Positions 31,258-42,010 of a DNA stretch of 64,000 bases are shown piece by piece. A program made the translations under genes and the position numbers. The notes beneath the pieces were generated by a model, which worked only from the letters and a program-made list of their open reading frames with translations, was not told the DNA's origin and made no database searches. The DNA comes from Hyphomicrobiales bacterium (GTDB lineage: Bacteria; Pseudomonadota; Alphaproteobacteria; Rhizobiales; Rhizobiaceae). Each line of letters begins with the position of its first letter. Position 1 is the stretch's first letter. The stretch lies in the NCBI GenBank assembly GCA_900473915.1, contig UCNG01000001.1, positions 1 to 64,000 on the forward strand. The letters are read 5' to 3'.

Positions 31258-31284
31258 TTTTTTATCCTGGGTGATGGAACCAGC
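31255..31284 (-). promoter_or_regulatory. Candidate preQ1-I riboswitch in front of yhhQ
   Basis: On the minus strand a stem CTGG (31283-31280) pairs with CCAG (31270-31267) around the loop TTCCATCAC, followed by an A-rich tail containing ATAAAAAA and then the ATG of yhhQ. Known preQ1-I aptamers have the same order: short P1, loop starting UUC, a C just before the 3' P1 strand that pairs with the ligand, then AUAAAAAA and a three-base pseudoknot. Here loop CAU (31276-31274) is complementary to the AUG start codon. The loop is three bases shorter than in the Bacillus example. The neighbouring gene is a queuosine-precursor transporter, which supports the call. Confidence 0.7.
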
Positions 31285-31314
31285 AAAAAAGGCCGACAGA
31301 AGCCGGCCTTTTTT
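31285..31314 (-). terminator. rpmB terminator
   Basis: Eleven-base stem AAAAAAGGCCG (31285-31295) with CGGCCTTTTTT (31304-31314), loop of eight bases, 23 bases after the rpmB stop. On the minus strand it ends in a six-T run. Its last T directly abuts the first base of the yhhQ aptamer. Confidence 0.9.
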
Positions 31315-31336
31315 GTCAAATCATTTGGCCGAAAGC

Positions 31337-31633
31337 TTAGGCAGCAGCTGCTTCAGCCTGCTTCTTGGCGATCTGGCGCTTCAGCAGGCGAGCGCGCTGC
31401 GAGAGTTCCTTGTCGTCAGACTTGACGAGGAACGCATCGAGACCGCCGCGATGCTCAACCGAACGCAGGGCGTTGGCGGAGACGCGCAGACGATAGCTCT
31501 GGCCGAGCGTTTCGGAGATCAGCGTAACATTGCAGAGGTTCGGCAGAAAGCGGCGACGCGTCTTGTTGTTCGCGTGGCTGACATTGTTGCCGTACTGGAC
31601 CGACTTGCCGGTCAATTCACAAGCGCGGGACAT
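31337..31633 (-). CDS. rpmB: 50S ribosomal protein L28
   Basis: A 98-residue bL28: [32 protein letters not shown] is the conserved N-terminus, followed by the [21 protein letters not shown] segment. The Ala/Gln/Lys-rich tail (KKQAEAAAA) is typical for alphaproteobacteria. It has its own promoter about 130 bases upstream and a strong terminator. Confidence 0.97.
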   Translation of the reverse strand: MSRACELTGKSVQYGNNVSHANNKTRRRFLPNLCNVTLISETLGQSYRLRVSANALRSVEHRGGLDAFLVKSDDKELSQRARLLKRQIAKKQAEAAAA

Positions 31634-31981
31634 TTTGGTCTCACCTTCAATTACGTTCTTTTCAGGCCCCGACCCGAATGTCCGAATTCAAGCAATCAAC
31701 GCAGTTTGATGCTGCTGGCGCGCGATCTCGGACAGGCGGCCTATTGGGAAAGTCGCGTTTCTATAGTGACAGCAGCCGTTGCAGTCAAGTGAGATTCCGT
31801 ATCCATCGCGCAAAGACGCGGATTTCCGGCTTTCGCCGGGTCTTCACGAAAGCTTGCGATCATAACTTCGCCGGTTTTGCCTGTTGCACAGATACTGTAT
31901 CGAAGAATCCCACGCAACTTTTCGGCGTTCCAATGTGGTTGAAAACCGATATTGGAAAAGCTGGCGGAAGGAATGTCGAAC
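31634..31981. other. Divergent intergenic region rpmB / DUF3108 gene
   Basis: This 348-base gap holds the rpmB promoter described separately and the ribosome site GGAAGGA for the + strand gene. No further coding region or clear + strand promoter was recognised. Confidence 0.5.
31760..31788 (-). promoter_or_regulatory. Sigma-70-type promoter of rpmB
   Basis: On the minus strand TTGACT (31788-31783) and TATAGA (31765-31760) are spaced by exactly 17 bases, about 127 bases before the rpmB start codon. Confidence 0.7.
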
Positions 31982-32812
31982 ATGATCGAAACGTCGCATG
32001 CGTTGAAAACTGCTCGAAACCGTCTGGCGCGTTGCATCGTCCCGGCCCTTGCGGGACTCGTGATTGCCGGGTCGGCGATTGCGAGTGGACCAGCCAGGGC
32101 CGACGATCTCTACCGGACCGAGTATGATATTTCCATTTTCGGGCTTTCGATCGCGCGTTCTGCCATAGAAACCAGTGTCAGTGGCGCGAATTACAACCTC
32201 AATGGCCGTTTTTTGACGTCCGGCCTCGCCCGCGTATTCGACGATACGGACGGCACGGTGCATGTCACCGGCAGCGCCGTCGGCGGCAAGGTCGTGCCAA
32301 AAAGCTTCGATCTGGCCTATAAGCATGGCCGCAAGAACAAGAGCACCACGATCCGCTTCGCCGATGGCAATGTGGTCTCGGCTGAAAACCAGCCTCCGGT
32401 GAAAAAGCGCGATCCCTGGGTAGAAACATCGCCGCAGGATCTGGTGAATGTCAGCGACCCGCTAAGCGCGCTCATGATACCGGCAAAGAATGGCCGCGCA
32501 GTCTGTGATCGTTCGCTCAGTGTGTTCGACGGTCAGACACGGGCGGAGATCAGGCTTTCCTTCAACGGCACCGAATCGTTCACGACCGATGGCTTCACCG
32601 GCGAATCGGTCATCTGTTCGGCGAAATTCATTCCGATTTCCGGTTATCAGAAGGGCAAGAAGGCCATCGATTACCTCAGCAATCGCAGCCGGATGACCAT
32701 TTCCTTCGCCTCGCTTGGCAATTCCGGCATCTATGCGCCCGTGGTGGCGCGGATCGGCACGCAGATCGGCACGCTCAAGATCCAGGCTACCCGCTTTTCC
32801 AAGGTGAACTGA
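31982..32812 (+). CDS. DUF3108 domain-containing periplasmic protein
   Basis: A 276-residue exported protein. A signal peptide (RCIVPALAGLVIAGSAIASGPARA) precedes a DUF3108-like domain beginning YRTEYDISIFGLSIARS and ending near GTLKIQATRF. The family is uncharacterised; some members are linked to outer-membrane or lipoprotein handling. I choose the ATG at 31982 because GGAAGGA is nine bases upstream; the ATG at 31973 directly abuts that site. It ends 21 bases before the convergent MerR-type gene. Confidence 0.8.
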   Translation: MIETSHALKTARNRLARCIVPALAGLVIAGSAIASGPARADDLYRTEYDISIFGLSIARSAIETSVSGANYNLNGRFLTSGLARVFDDTDGTVHVTGSAVGGKVVPKSFDLAYKHGRKNKSTTIRFADGNVVSAENQPPVKKRDPWVETSPQDLVNVSDPLSALMIPAKNGRAVCDRSLSVFDGQTRAEIRLSFNGTESFTTDGFTGESVICSAKFIPISGYQKGKKAIDYLSNRSRMTISFASLGNSGIYAPVVARIGTQIGTLKIQATRFSKVN

Positions 32813-32833
32813 CGGTCTGGGCCCGTTCGCGGT

Positions 32834-33259
32834 TCAGTGCGCGTGATGCGCGCATTCCTCGTGGTTGCCGAGGATTTCGATCACGCGGCACTGGTCGATG
32901 CGGCCATGGGCGGTGCATTCCAGCATGCGCTGCAATTCCGTCTTGAGCGAGAGCAGTTTTGCGATGCGGCGCTCCACATCGCTCAGGCGCGCGCGGGCGA
33001 TGGCATCGGCTGCCGCGCATGACTGGTCGGGATTATCCTGAAGGTCGAGAAGCGTGCGGATGGCATCCACTTCGAAACCGAGGTCGCGCGCGTGGCGGAT
33101 GAAGACCAGCCGCTGCACATCGTTGCGGTCGTATAGGCGGCGATTGCCTTCCGTGCGCGGCGGCACCGGCAGAAGGCCGATCTGCTCATAATAGCGGATT
33201 GTCGGCACCTTCACGCCGCTTGCTTTCGATGCTTCGCCGATTGCGACATTTGTGATCAT
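32834..33259 (-). CDS. zntR: MerR family metal-responsive regulator (ZntR-like)
   Basis: A 141-residue MerR-type regulator: N-terminal winged helix (AIGEASKASGVKVPTIRYYEQIGLL), dimerisation helix, and C-terminal metal loop ECTAHGRIDQC. The cysteine in DQSCAAADAI and the loop pattern match ZntR (C...CGTAH...C) better than CueR, so Zn, Cd or Pb is expected rather than Cu. An extra ECAHHAH tail could add a metal ligand. It is divergent from a two-HMA-domain P-type ATPase gene with a 19-base palindrome in the shared promoter. Confidence 0.85.
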   Translation of the reverse strand: MITNVAIGEASKASGVKVPTIRYYEQIGLLPVPPRTEGNRRLYDRNDVQRLVFIRHARDLGFEVDAIRTLLDLQDNPDQSCAAADAIARARLSDVERRIAKLLSLKTELQRMLECTAHGRIDQCRVIEILGNHEECAHHAH

Positions 33260-33266
33260 TTTGCGC

Positions 33267-33297
33267 TTGCTCCTCTAGTCACTAGAGGATGTAGACC
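33267..33297 (+). promoter_or_regulatory. MerR-type promoter/operator of the P-type ATPase gene
   Basis: A perfect palindrome TCCTCTAGT-C-ACTAGAGGA (33271-33289) lies in a 19-base spacer between TTGCTC (33267-33272) and TAGACC (33292-33297). Overlong spacers occupied by a palindrome are the hallmark of promoters activated by MerR-type regulators through DNA distortion. Confidence 0.75.
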
Positions 33298-33339
33298 TTG
33301 CTCAACATAATTCAAGAGCAGTGCTGAAAAGAGCAGATC

Positions 33340-35877
<2,538 letters not shown>

Positions 35878-35893
35878 ATTGGTTGCCGGCGAT

Positions 35894-35918
35894 CCATCTC
35901 CTCATCTTGAGGAGATGG
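35894..35918. terminator. Hairpin between convergent zntA and secreted-protein genes
   Basis: CCATCTCCTCA (35894-35904) pairs with TGAGGAGATGG (35908-35918) around TCT, with an additional outer GGTTG/CAACC pairing. There is no T-run, so termination is only probable. Confidence 0.55.
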
Positions 35919-35933
35919 ACAACCATGGAGAAC

Positions 35934-36425
35934 TTACTCGCCGATCAGGACGCGAATGCGCTCGCTATATTGCTTGCCGAAGGCGAGATGTTCGGGATTG
36001 ATGTCCTTCAATTCGTCCACCAGCTGCGGTTCGCTCTCGGCGTCAGCGGCGGCAAGACTGCTCATCAGGGCGAAATAACCCAGAATATAGTCGGACGGCG
36101 TGATGTTCTGGGCTTTCAGCACTTCCACGACCTGCGGGCGGGTTTCGATGCTTTTCACCATCTTGTCGAAGGACGGCGTGGCATCCTGTCCTTCCTCTTC
36201 CGTCGCCGAGAGTTCCATGCCGCCCAGCTCTTCCTGCACTTTTTCCATGCGCGACAGGAAATCTTCGCTCAGCTTGAAATTGTTGATTTCGGCAGGGGTC
36301 TGCTTCGGCGTGACATTGAGCAGATCGTCGGCAAGCGCGATGCTGGTGGAAGCGGGCAGGGCGATAAGCGAAAGGCCGAGGAAAACGGCGCAGCCAGCAA
36401 TCTTGAAACGGGATAACACCGTCAT
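35934..36425 (-). CDS. Secreted protein of unknown function
   Basis: A 163-residue protein with a signal peptide (FKIAGCAVFLGLSLIALPASTSIALA) and a mostly helical, acidic mature part (FLSRMEKVQEELGGMEL, PQLVDELKDINPEH). I do not recognise a domain. The start at 36425 is supported by AGGATAGAAG; the frame extends a further 60 codons upstream towards gloB without support. It follows gloB on the same strand by 55 bases and may be co-transcribed. Similar short exported proteins occur across Brucellaceae (from memory). Confidence 0.7.
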   Translation of the reverse strand: MTVLSRFKIAGCAVFLGLSLIALPASTSIALADDLLNVTPKQTPAEINNFKLSEDFLSRMEKVQEELGGMELSATEEEGQDATPSFDKMVKSIETRPQVVEVLKAQNITPSDYILGYFALMSSLAAADAESEPQLVDELKDINPEHLAFGKQYSERIRVLIGE

Positions 36426-36480
36426 TCTTCTATCCTCGAACTGTGGAACGATTCGCGTTCTCAAATAGCAATAACATATG

Positions 36481-37263
36481 TCAGAACATATCCTTGCGCT
36501 TGCGGATTTCCGCAAACACCGCCTCGTCGGGCGCGTCCTGCAAGCCGAGACGGCTGCGAATGCCGGCATCGTGCCAGCGCAGGAAGGGATTGGTCGCCAT
36601 TTCAAGCGCGATGCTTGACGGCAATGTCATGCGATCGGCGGCACGCAGCCTTGCAATCTCGGCGGCGCGTTCCTTGAGAGCGGAATTGGCCGGATCGATA
36701 GTGAGCGCAAAACGCGCATTGCTTTCGGTATATTCATGGCCGCAATAGACCGCCGTGTCGCCGGGAAGCGCAATCAGCTTCTGCAACGACTGGAACATGG
36801 TGAGCGGCGTTCCCTCGAACAGCCGTCCGCAGCCAAGCGCGAACAGCGTGTCGCCGGTGAAGACGGCCTTTGCTTCCGGCAGATAATAGGAAACCTCGCC
36901 TGCGGTATGGCCCGGTGTCGCAATGGCCTTCACGCGGAAAAGGCCGAAGGTGAACTCGTCGCCGTCCTGCACGGTCCGGTCGATGCCGGGAATCTTCGTT
37001 TCTTCGGCCTTGGGACCGATGATGCTGACACCGTATTTCGCCTTCAGCGCTTCATTGCCCTCGACATGGTCGAGATGGTGATGGGTGGTGAAGACGAAAT
37101 CGAGCGTCCAGCCGCGCCGCTGCAGCGCGGCCTCGATTGCTGCCGCGTCGGGCGCATCGATGGTGGCGGTCAGCGCACTTTGGGGATCGTGGATCAGGAC
37201 GCCGTAATTATCGCTGCGGCAGATGAACTGTTCGATTTCAAGCCGTGGTGCGATCCCGTTCAT
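36481..37263 (-). CDS. gloB: Hydroxyacylglutathione hydrolase (glyoxalase II)
   Basis: A 260-residue metallo-beta-lactamase-fold enzyme with the glyoxalase II signature TTHHHLDHVEGN and further metal ligands in TPGHTAGE and GHEYTESN. It hydrolyses S-D-lactoylglutathione in methylglyoxal detoxification. The C-terminal domain ends RLGLQDAPDEAVFAEIRKRKD, as in other GloB proteins. It follows ispZ by 19 bases and so is likely the tail of the ftsY-ispZ-gloB transcription unit. Confidence 0.93.
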   Translation of the reverse strand: MNGIAPRLEIEQFICRSDNYGVLIHDPQSALTATIDAPDAAAIEAALQRRGWTLDFVFTTHHHLDHVEGNEALKAKYGVSIIGPKAEETKIPGIDRTVQDGDEFTFGLFRVKAIATPGHTAGEVSYYLPEAKAVFTGDTLFALGCGRLFEGTPLTMFQSLQKLIALPGDTAVYCGHEYTESNARFALTIDPANSALKERAAEIARLRAADRMTLPSSIALEMATNPFLRWHDAGIRSRLGLQDAPDEAVFAEIRKRKDMF

Positions 37264-37282
37264 GGTGTCTGTCCTCCCGTTG

Positions 37283-37942
37283 CTATGCAGTCTTGTTGTC
37301 TTCCGTCAGTGAATGCTTCTGGATAAGCGGCATTTGTAAAAGCGTGAAGACAATGGTGATGGGCATAATGCCCCAGACCTTGAACGATACCCAGGCATCG
37401 GTCGTAAAATTCCGCCAGACAAGTTCGTTGACCACGGCGAGGAAGATGAAGAACAGGCCCCAGCGCAGCGTCAGTTTCCGCCAGCCCTCGGCATCGAGGC
37501 GGAAGGCGGAATCGAACACATAGCCGAGCAGGGATTTGCCGAAGAAGAGGCCGCCGAGCAGGATCACGCCAAACAGCGTGTTGACGATGGTGGGCTTCAT
37601 CTTGATGAAAGTGTCGTTGTGCAGCCAGAGCGTCAGCGCGCCGAACACCAGCACAACGATGCCGGAGACGAGCGGCATGATGGGCAGCGTGCGCGTCATC
37701 GACCATGAAATGGCAAGCGCAATCACGGTCGCGGCCATGAACAGGGCGGTCGCGAGAAAGATGGGCGCGCCGATGGAAGCCAGCACCGGAAAGTGCTCGA
37801 TCAGGCTTTCTCCACGCGCATTGGCAAAGAAGAAGACGAGAAGCGGTCCCAGTTCCAGCGCCAGCTTCAGGAGCGGCGGTACTTCCCGGCGCTCGGCTTC
37901 GCTTTTCTGCGACGGGTCGCGTTCGAAAACGGGATGCTCCAT
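37283..37942 (-). CDS. ispZ: Septation protein A (inner membrane protein YciB/IspZ)
   Basis: A 219-residue membrane protein with about six spans. Family signatures include [34 protein letters not shown] and [19 protein letters not shown]. IspZ/YciB is linked to septation and envelope integrity. Its ATG overlaps the ftsY stop by one base (TGATG), indicating translational coupling. Length is slightly above the E. coli protein because of a charged N-terminal extension ([15 protein letters not shown]). Confidence 0.93.
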   Translation of the reverse strand: MEHPVFERDPSQKSEAERREVPPLLKLALELGPLLVFFFANARGESLIEHFPVLASIGAPIFLATALFMAATVIALAISWSMTRTLPIMPLVSGIVVLVFGALTLWLHNDTFIKMKPTIVNTLFGVILLGGLFFGKSLLGYVFDSAFRLDAEGWRKLTLRWGLFFIFLAVVNELVWRNFTTDAWVSFKVWGIMPITIVFTLLQMPLIQKHSLTEDNKTA

Positions 37943-39402
37943 CAGGCAACTCCTGCGATGGCGCGGGCAAAATCCTTGGCCGCAAAGGGTTCCAGATCGT
38001 CGACGCCTTCGCCGACGCCGATGAAATAGATCGGCAATTTGTGCTTGGCCGAAATCGCGACCAGAATGCCGCCGCGCGCGGTTCCGTCAAGCTTGGTCAT
38101 GACGAGGCCGTTGACGCCCGCGATATTCTTGAAAATCTCGACCTGATTGAGCGCGTTCTGGCCAGTGGTGGCGTCAAGCGTCTGTAGCACCGTGTGCGGC
38201 GCTTCCGGGTCGTGCTTGCCGAGCACGCGCACGATCTTGGCCAGCTCGTCCATCAGTTCGGCCTTGTTCTGCAAGCGTCCGGCCGTGTCGATGATGAGAA
38301 CGTCGCTGCCCGCTTCCTTGGCCTTTTCCCACGCATCATAGGCAAGGCCAGCCGCATCGGCGCCGAGCTTGGAAGAGACAACGGGAGAGCCGGTGCGTTC
38401 GCCCCAGATATGCAACTGCTCAATCGCGGCTGCGCGGAACGTATCGCCAGCCGCCAGCATGACCTTGAGGCCGCCTGCGGTGAGCTTTGCGGCAAGCTTG
38501 CCGATTGTCGTGGTCTTGCCGGTGCCGTTGACGCCAACGACGAGGATCACATGCGGTTTGTGCGACAGGTCAAGCTCCAGCGGCTTGGCCACCGGACCCA
38601 GAACCTTTTCGATCTCCGCGCCCATGATGGCGCGCACTTCCTCACCGGTCACGTCCTTGCCGTAGCGGCCCGAGGCAAGCGCGTCGGTGACGCGCATCGC
38701 GGTTTCAAGCCCGAGATCGGCCTGGATCAGCACGTCTTCCAGATCCTGCAACGTGTCGTCATCAAGCTTGCGCTTGGTGAAAATGCCGCCGATGGATTCG
38801 CTGAGCGAACTGGACGAGCGGGCAAGCCCGCGACGCAGGCGCTCGAACCAGGAAAGCTTTGGCTCCGGTGTGACCTCGACGGGCGCTTCCTCCGCCGTTT
38901 CCTCGACTGCCTTGGCAACTTTTACCTTTTTCGGCTTCACGGGTTCTGGCTGAGGTGCGGGTTCGACCGCTTCCTCCACAATCGGCGCATCAGCAGCTTT
39001 TGCGACTTCGGGCTGTTCGGGCTCGGCAACTGGTTCCGGCCCCGGCTCGACAACAGGCTCGACAATAGATGCTGGCGCAGGTGCCTCGACCGCGATTGGC
39101 TCCATCACCGGAGGCTGTTCAATCGGGATTTCAATCTCGGCTACCGGATGCTCCGGTTCTGCTTTTTCTTCCGCAACCGTTTCAGAGGCAGGCTCTTCAA
39201 TCGCCTCAGGCTCGCTGGCGATCACGGGCGCTTCCGGTTCGGAAACGACAGCGCTTTCGGTTTCCTTGGGTGCTTCGGCAGTTTCAGGAAGCTCTGTTTC
39301 CAAAGCCGTTTCCACGGCATCGGTCGCCGGTTGCTCGACCGGCTTTTCCTCAACCTCCTTCTTGCCGAAGGAGAACATTTTCTTGATGAAACCGATTGCC
39401 AT
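37942..39402 (-). CDS. ftsY: Signal recognition particle receptor FtsY
   Basis: A 486-residue SRP receptor. The N-terminal half (about residues 15-190) is a Glu/Pro/Ala-rich acidic A domain, followed by the NG GTPase domain with [21 protein letters not shown] and [10 protein letters not shown]. FtsY receives ribosome-SRP complexes at the membrane. I start at 39402 ([15 protein letters not shown]), whose basic amphipathic beginning suits membrane contact; 23 extra codons upstream are open but overlap the mtaB gene. Coupled to ispZ downstream. Confidence 0.95.
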   Translation of the reverse strand: MAIGFIKKMFSFGKKEVEEKPVEQPATDAVETALETELPETAEAPKETESAVVSEPEAPVIASEPEAIEEPASETVAEEKAEPEHPVAEIEIPIEQPPVMEPIAVEAPAPASIVEPVVEPGPEPVAEPEQPEVAKAADAPIVEEAVEPAPQPEPVKPKKVKVAKAVEETAEEAPVEVTPEPKLSWFERLRRGLARSSSSLSESIGGIFTKRKLDDDTLQDLEDVLIQADLGLETAMRVTDALASGRYGKDVTGEEVRAIMGAEIEKVLGPVAKPLELDLSHKPHVILVVGVNGTGKTTTIGKLAAKLTAGGLKVMLAAGDTFRAAAIEQLHIWGERTGSPVVSSKLGADAAGLAYDAWEKAKEAGSDVLIIDTAGRLQNKAELMDELAKIVRVLGKHDPEAPHTVLQTLDATTGQNALNQVEIFKNIAGVNGLVMTKLDGTARGGILVAISAKHKLPIYFIGVGEGVDDLEPFAAKDFARAIAGVA

Positions 39403-39421
39403 TGTGTCGCTTCTGATTCTC

Positions 39422-40705
39422 TTATGCTGCCTGTGGCTCGACCTTGCGGGTGAGAAGCTTCTCACCGTCATGCCCTGTCACGATACGTTCGATGATCTCG
39501 CCCGGTGCGCCGCCGTCCACCGATGCCAGCGTAAAGCCTTCCGTGCGTGCAATGCCTTCCTTCTCGACCAGCAGGCGCTGAACTGTGCCAGTGAGAGAAG
39601 CGAGGTGCTTTTCATAGGCACGGTCGCCTTCGGCGCGCAGGCGGGCAGCGCGTTCCTTGACGATCTCGCGCCGCACTTGCGGCATGCGGGCGGCAGGCGT
39701 GCCTTCGCGTGCGCTGTAGGGGAAGACGTGCAGGTGGGACAGCCCACATTCCTCGACGATCTTCAGCGAGTTCTGGAACATCTCTTCGGTTTCGGTCGGG
39801 AAACCGGCGATGATATCCGCGCCGAAGACGATATCGGGACGAAGCCCGCGCACTGTTTCGCAGAAGCGGATCGAATCGTCGCGCAAATGGCGCCGCTTCA
39901 TGCGCTTCAGGATCATGTCGTCGCCCGCCTGCAAGGACAGATGAAGATGCGGCATCAGCCGCTTTTCATTGGCAATCGCGTCCATCAGATCGTCATCGGC
40001 CTCGATGGAATCGATGGATGACAGGCGCAGGCGCTGCAAATCCGGCACTTGTGCCAGCACGGTTTTCACCAGCTTGCCGAGGCGAAGATTGCCGGGAAGA
40101 TCGGGACCGTAGGAAGTCATGTCCACGCCGGTTAGCACCACTTCGGCATAGCCGTTGCCGACAAGGCGCTTGACCTGATCCACCACCGCGCCCATCGGCA
40201 CTGAACGGGAATTACCGCGTCCATAGGGAATGATGCAGAAGGTGCAGCGATGGTCGCAGCCATTTTGCACCTGCACGAAGGCACGCGCGCGGCCTTCAAT
40301 GGCATCGACCATATGGCTTGCGGTTTCACGCACTTCCATAATGTCGTTGACGCGCACCTTTTCGAACTGGTTGACGCCGAAATCCGGCAGCATCCGGTAG
40401 GAATTGGATTTCAGCTTTTCCTCATTGCCGAGAATGAGGTCCACTTCGTCCATGGCGGCAAAATTGTCGGCTTCGGTCTGCGCGGCGCAGCCGGTGACGA
40501 TGATGCGCGCTTCCGGGTTTTCGCGGCGGGCCTTGCGGATCGCCTGACGCGCCTGGCGCACGGCTTCCGCCGTCACGGCACAGGTATTGAAGATGATCGC
40601 GCCATCCTTCAATTCGCCGAGACCAGCGGCGTCGGCCTCGCGCTTCATCACCTCGGATTCATAGGTGTTGAGGCGGCATCCGAAAGTTACGACTTCCACC
40701 GACAT
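39422..40705 (-). CDS. mtaB: tRNA t6A37 methylthiotransferase MtaB
   Basis: A 427-residue radical-SAM methylthiotransferase. The N-terminal UPF0004 domain has its three cluster cysteines in FGCRLN, NTCAVT and TGCAAQ; the radical-SAM motif is CDHRCTFC; a TRAM domain closes the C-terminus. MtaB converts t6A37 to ms2t6A37 in tRNA. Its start codon overlaps the dapF stop by one base. Upstream of ftsY with a 19-base gap, so dapF-mtaB-ftsY-ispZ-gloB form one apparent transcription unit. Confidence 0.94.
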   Translation of the reverse strand: MSVEVVTFGCRLNTYESEVMKREADAAGLGELKDGAIIFNTCAVTAEAVRQARQAIRKARRENPEARIIVTGCAAQTEADNFAAMDEVDLILGNEEKLKSNSYRMLPDFGVNQFEKVRVNDIMEVRETASHMVDAIEGRARAFVQVQNGCDHRCTFCIIPYGRGNSRSVPMGAVVDQVKRLVGNGYAEVVLTGVDMTSYGPDLPGNLRLGKLVKTVLAQVPDLQRLRLSSIDSIEADDDLMDAIANEKRLMPHLHLSLQAGDDMILKRMKRRHLRDDSIRFCETVRGLRPDIVFGADIIAGFPTETEEMFQNSLKIVEECGLSHLHVFPYSAREGTPAARMPQVRREIVKERAARLRAEGDRAYEKHLASLTGTVQRLLVEKEGIARTEGFTLASVDGGAPGEIIERIVTGHDGEKLLTRKVEPQAA

Positions 40706-41643
40706 CAGGCTGCACCCCTGTCAGTTGGCCTGTCAGTTGGCCTGTCAATTGGCCTGTCAATTGGCTTGTCCGTCTGGGCGTCGCGGCTCCATTCGCCGGT
40801 TGCCGGATCGAACGTGCCGGAAAATTCCCATTCGGCGGGGCCGGTCATCATGACATGATCGTCGTCGCGCCACTCGATCCTGAGCGGGCCGCCCGGAACA
40901 TTGACGGTGACCGTGCGCCCGGTGCGGCGCGTGCGTGCTGCCGAGACGGCGGCGGCGCAGGCGGCGGAGCCGCAGGCGCGGGTGAGGCCCGCACCGCGCT
41001 CCCAGGTGCGCAGGTCAATCGTCTCCGGCGAGGTGACATGGGCAATCGAGATATTGGCGCGTTCGGGGAAGATCGGATGATGTTCCAGAAGCGGCCCGAA
41101 TTTTTCCAGCTCATAGGACCAGACATCGCTGTCGACCCAGAAGATGGCATGCGGGTTGCCCATGGAGGCGACCGACGGCGAATGCAGCACCGGCGCGTCG
41201 ATGGGACCGACCTGCAATTCGATCATGCGCGTATCGCGAAATTCTTCGGCAAGCGGAATGTCTTGCCAGTCAAAGCGCGGCTTGCCCATATCGACCGAGA
41301 TCAGGCCGTCTTCATGTTCGGTCGCGGTCAGGATTCCGGCGCGGGTCTCAAAGGTGAAATGCTGCCTGCCGGTTTCGGCGGCGAGCGCCTGCACGACGCA
41401 GCGCGTGCCGTTGCCGCAAGCCTGCGCTTCCGTGCCGTCGCAATTGATGATCGCTATATAGTTGTCGGTTCCCGCGATGCGCGGATCGTGGATCGCCATG
41501 ATCTGATCGAAGGCGGTTTCGCTGTCGCCCGCAAGACGGATCGCGGCTTCCGGCGTGATCCGGTCGGCGCGACCGCGCATGTCGGCAACGATGATCTGAT
41601 TGCCGAGCCCGTTCATCTTGGCGAAGGCTGCCCTGGTGGCCAT
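40705..41643 (-). CDS. dapF: Diaminopimelate epimerase with a repeat-encoded C-terminal tail
   Basis: A 312-residue DapF, which interconverts LL- and meso-diaminopimelate for lysine and peptidoglycan. Both catalytic cysteines are present (QACGNGTRC and [11 protein letters not shown]). The start at 41643 ([15 protein letters not shown]) fits the family. The last 22 residues ([20 protein letters not shown]...) are a low-complexity tail made by four 12-base tandem repeats and go beyond the conserved end of the enzyme, so they are probably dispensable. Stop and mtaB start share one base. Confidence 0.95.
   Translation of the reverse strand: MATRAAFAKMNGLGNQIIVADMRGRADRITPEAAIRLAGDSETAFDQIMAIHDPRIAGTDNYIAIINCDGTEAQACGNGTRCVVQALAAETGRQHFTFETRAGILTATEHEDGLISVDMGKPRFDWQDIPLAEEFRDTRMIELQVGPIDAPVLHSPSVASMGNPHAIFWVDSDVWSYELEKFGPLLEHHPIFPERANISIAHVTSPETIDLRTWERGAGLTRACGSAACAAAVSAARTRRTGRTVTVNVPGGPLRIEWRDDDHVMMTGPAEWEFSGTFDPATGEWSRDAQTDKPIDRPIDRPTDRPTDRGAA
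40721..40768. repeat. 12-base tandem repeat x4 at the dapF 3' end
   Basis: Four copies of TCAGTTGGCCTG: two identical (40721-40732, 40733-40744), then two variants with A for G (40745-40756, 40757-40768; the last also T for C). In frame with dapF, encoding (I/T)DRP units. A potential variable-number tandem-repeat marker. Confidence 0.92.
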
Positions 41644-42010
41644 AACTATCGTGGTTCCGTTTTCCTGCGGCTTATGCTCATGAAGCCTATGGGACAATTA
41701 GGGTCTATATGGCGGAAAAGCCCGCAAATTGCCAGTACCCGGATGAGATTGCGAAAAGTTGCAGCCCGGACGTTTCGCCAGAACAGCTCCCAATATCGGA
41801 GAAACTGTGGCCTTCCTGTCCCAGTTTCAGGAATATCGGGTCCTTTCAAGCGATGTTGAAGGGTTTGGAGGGAAAAAATGACAGGTTCTGGTGTTGCTTT
41901 TTTAACCATATAGCCATTTTATCGGTCCAATATTGTCACATTGCAGGGCTTCGGTAGGAAGTCCGGGGCATCCCCCACCCCTGATGAGAAATGCGGAAAT
42001 GGAGAACCAG
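41644..42010. other. Divergent intergenic region dapF / omp19
   Basis: 367 bases without a convincing gene; short open frames on both strands lack ribosome sites and family resemblance. The part nearest omp19 is T-rich (TGCTTTTTTAACC, CATTTTATCGG) and may hold its promoter; the ribosome site GGAGAACCAG ends at the omp19 ATG. Confidence 0.5.

Noticed and set aside
36426-36480. GGAAC...GTT as an extracytoplasmic-stress (EcfG-type) promoter
   Set aside because: The spacing between the two boxes is about seven bases, far shorter than the 16-17 needed.
41646-41957. Two short open frames (87 codons on -, 82 on +) between dapF and omp19
   Set aside because: They overlap each other on opposite strands, lack ribosome sites and resemble no family.
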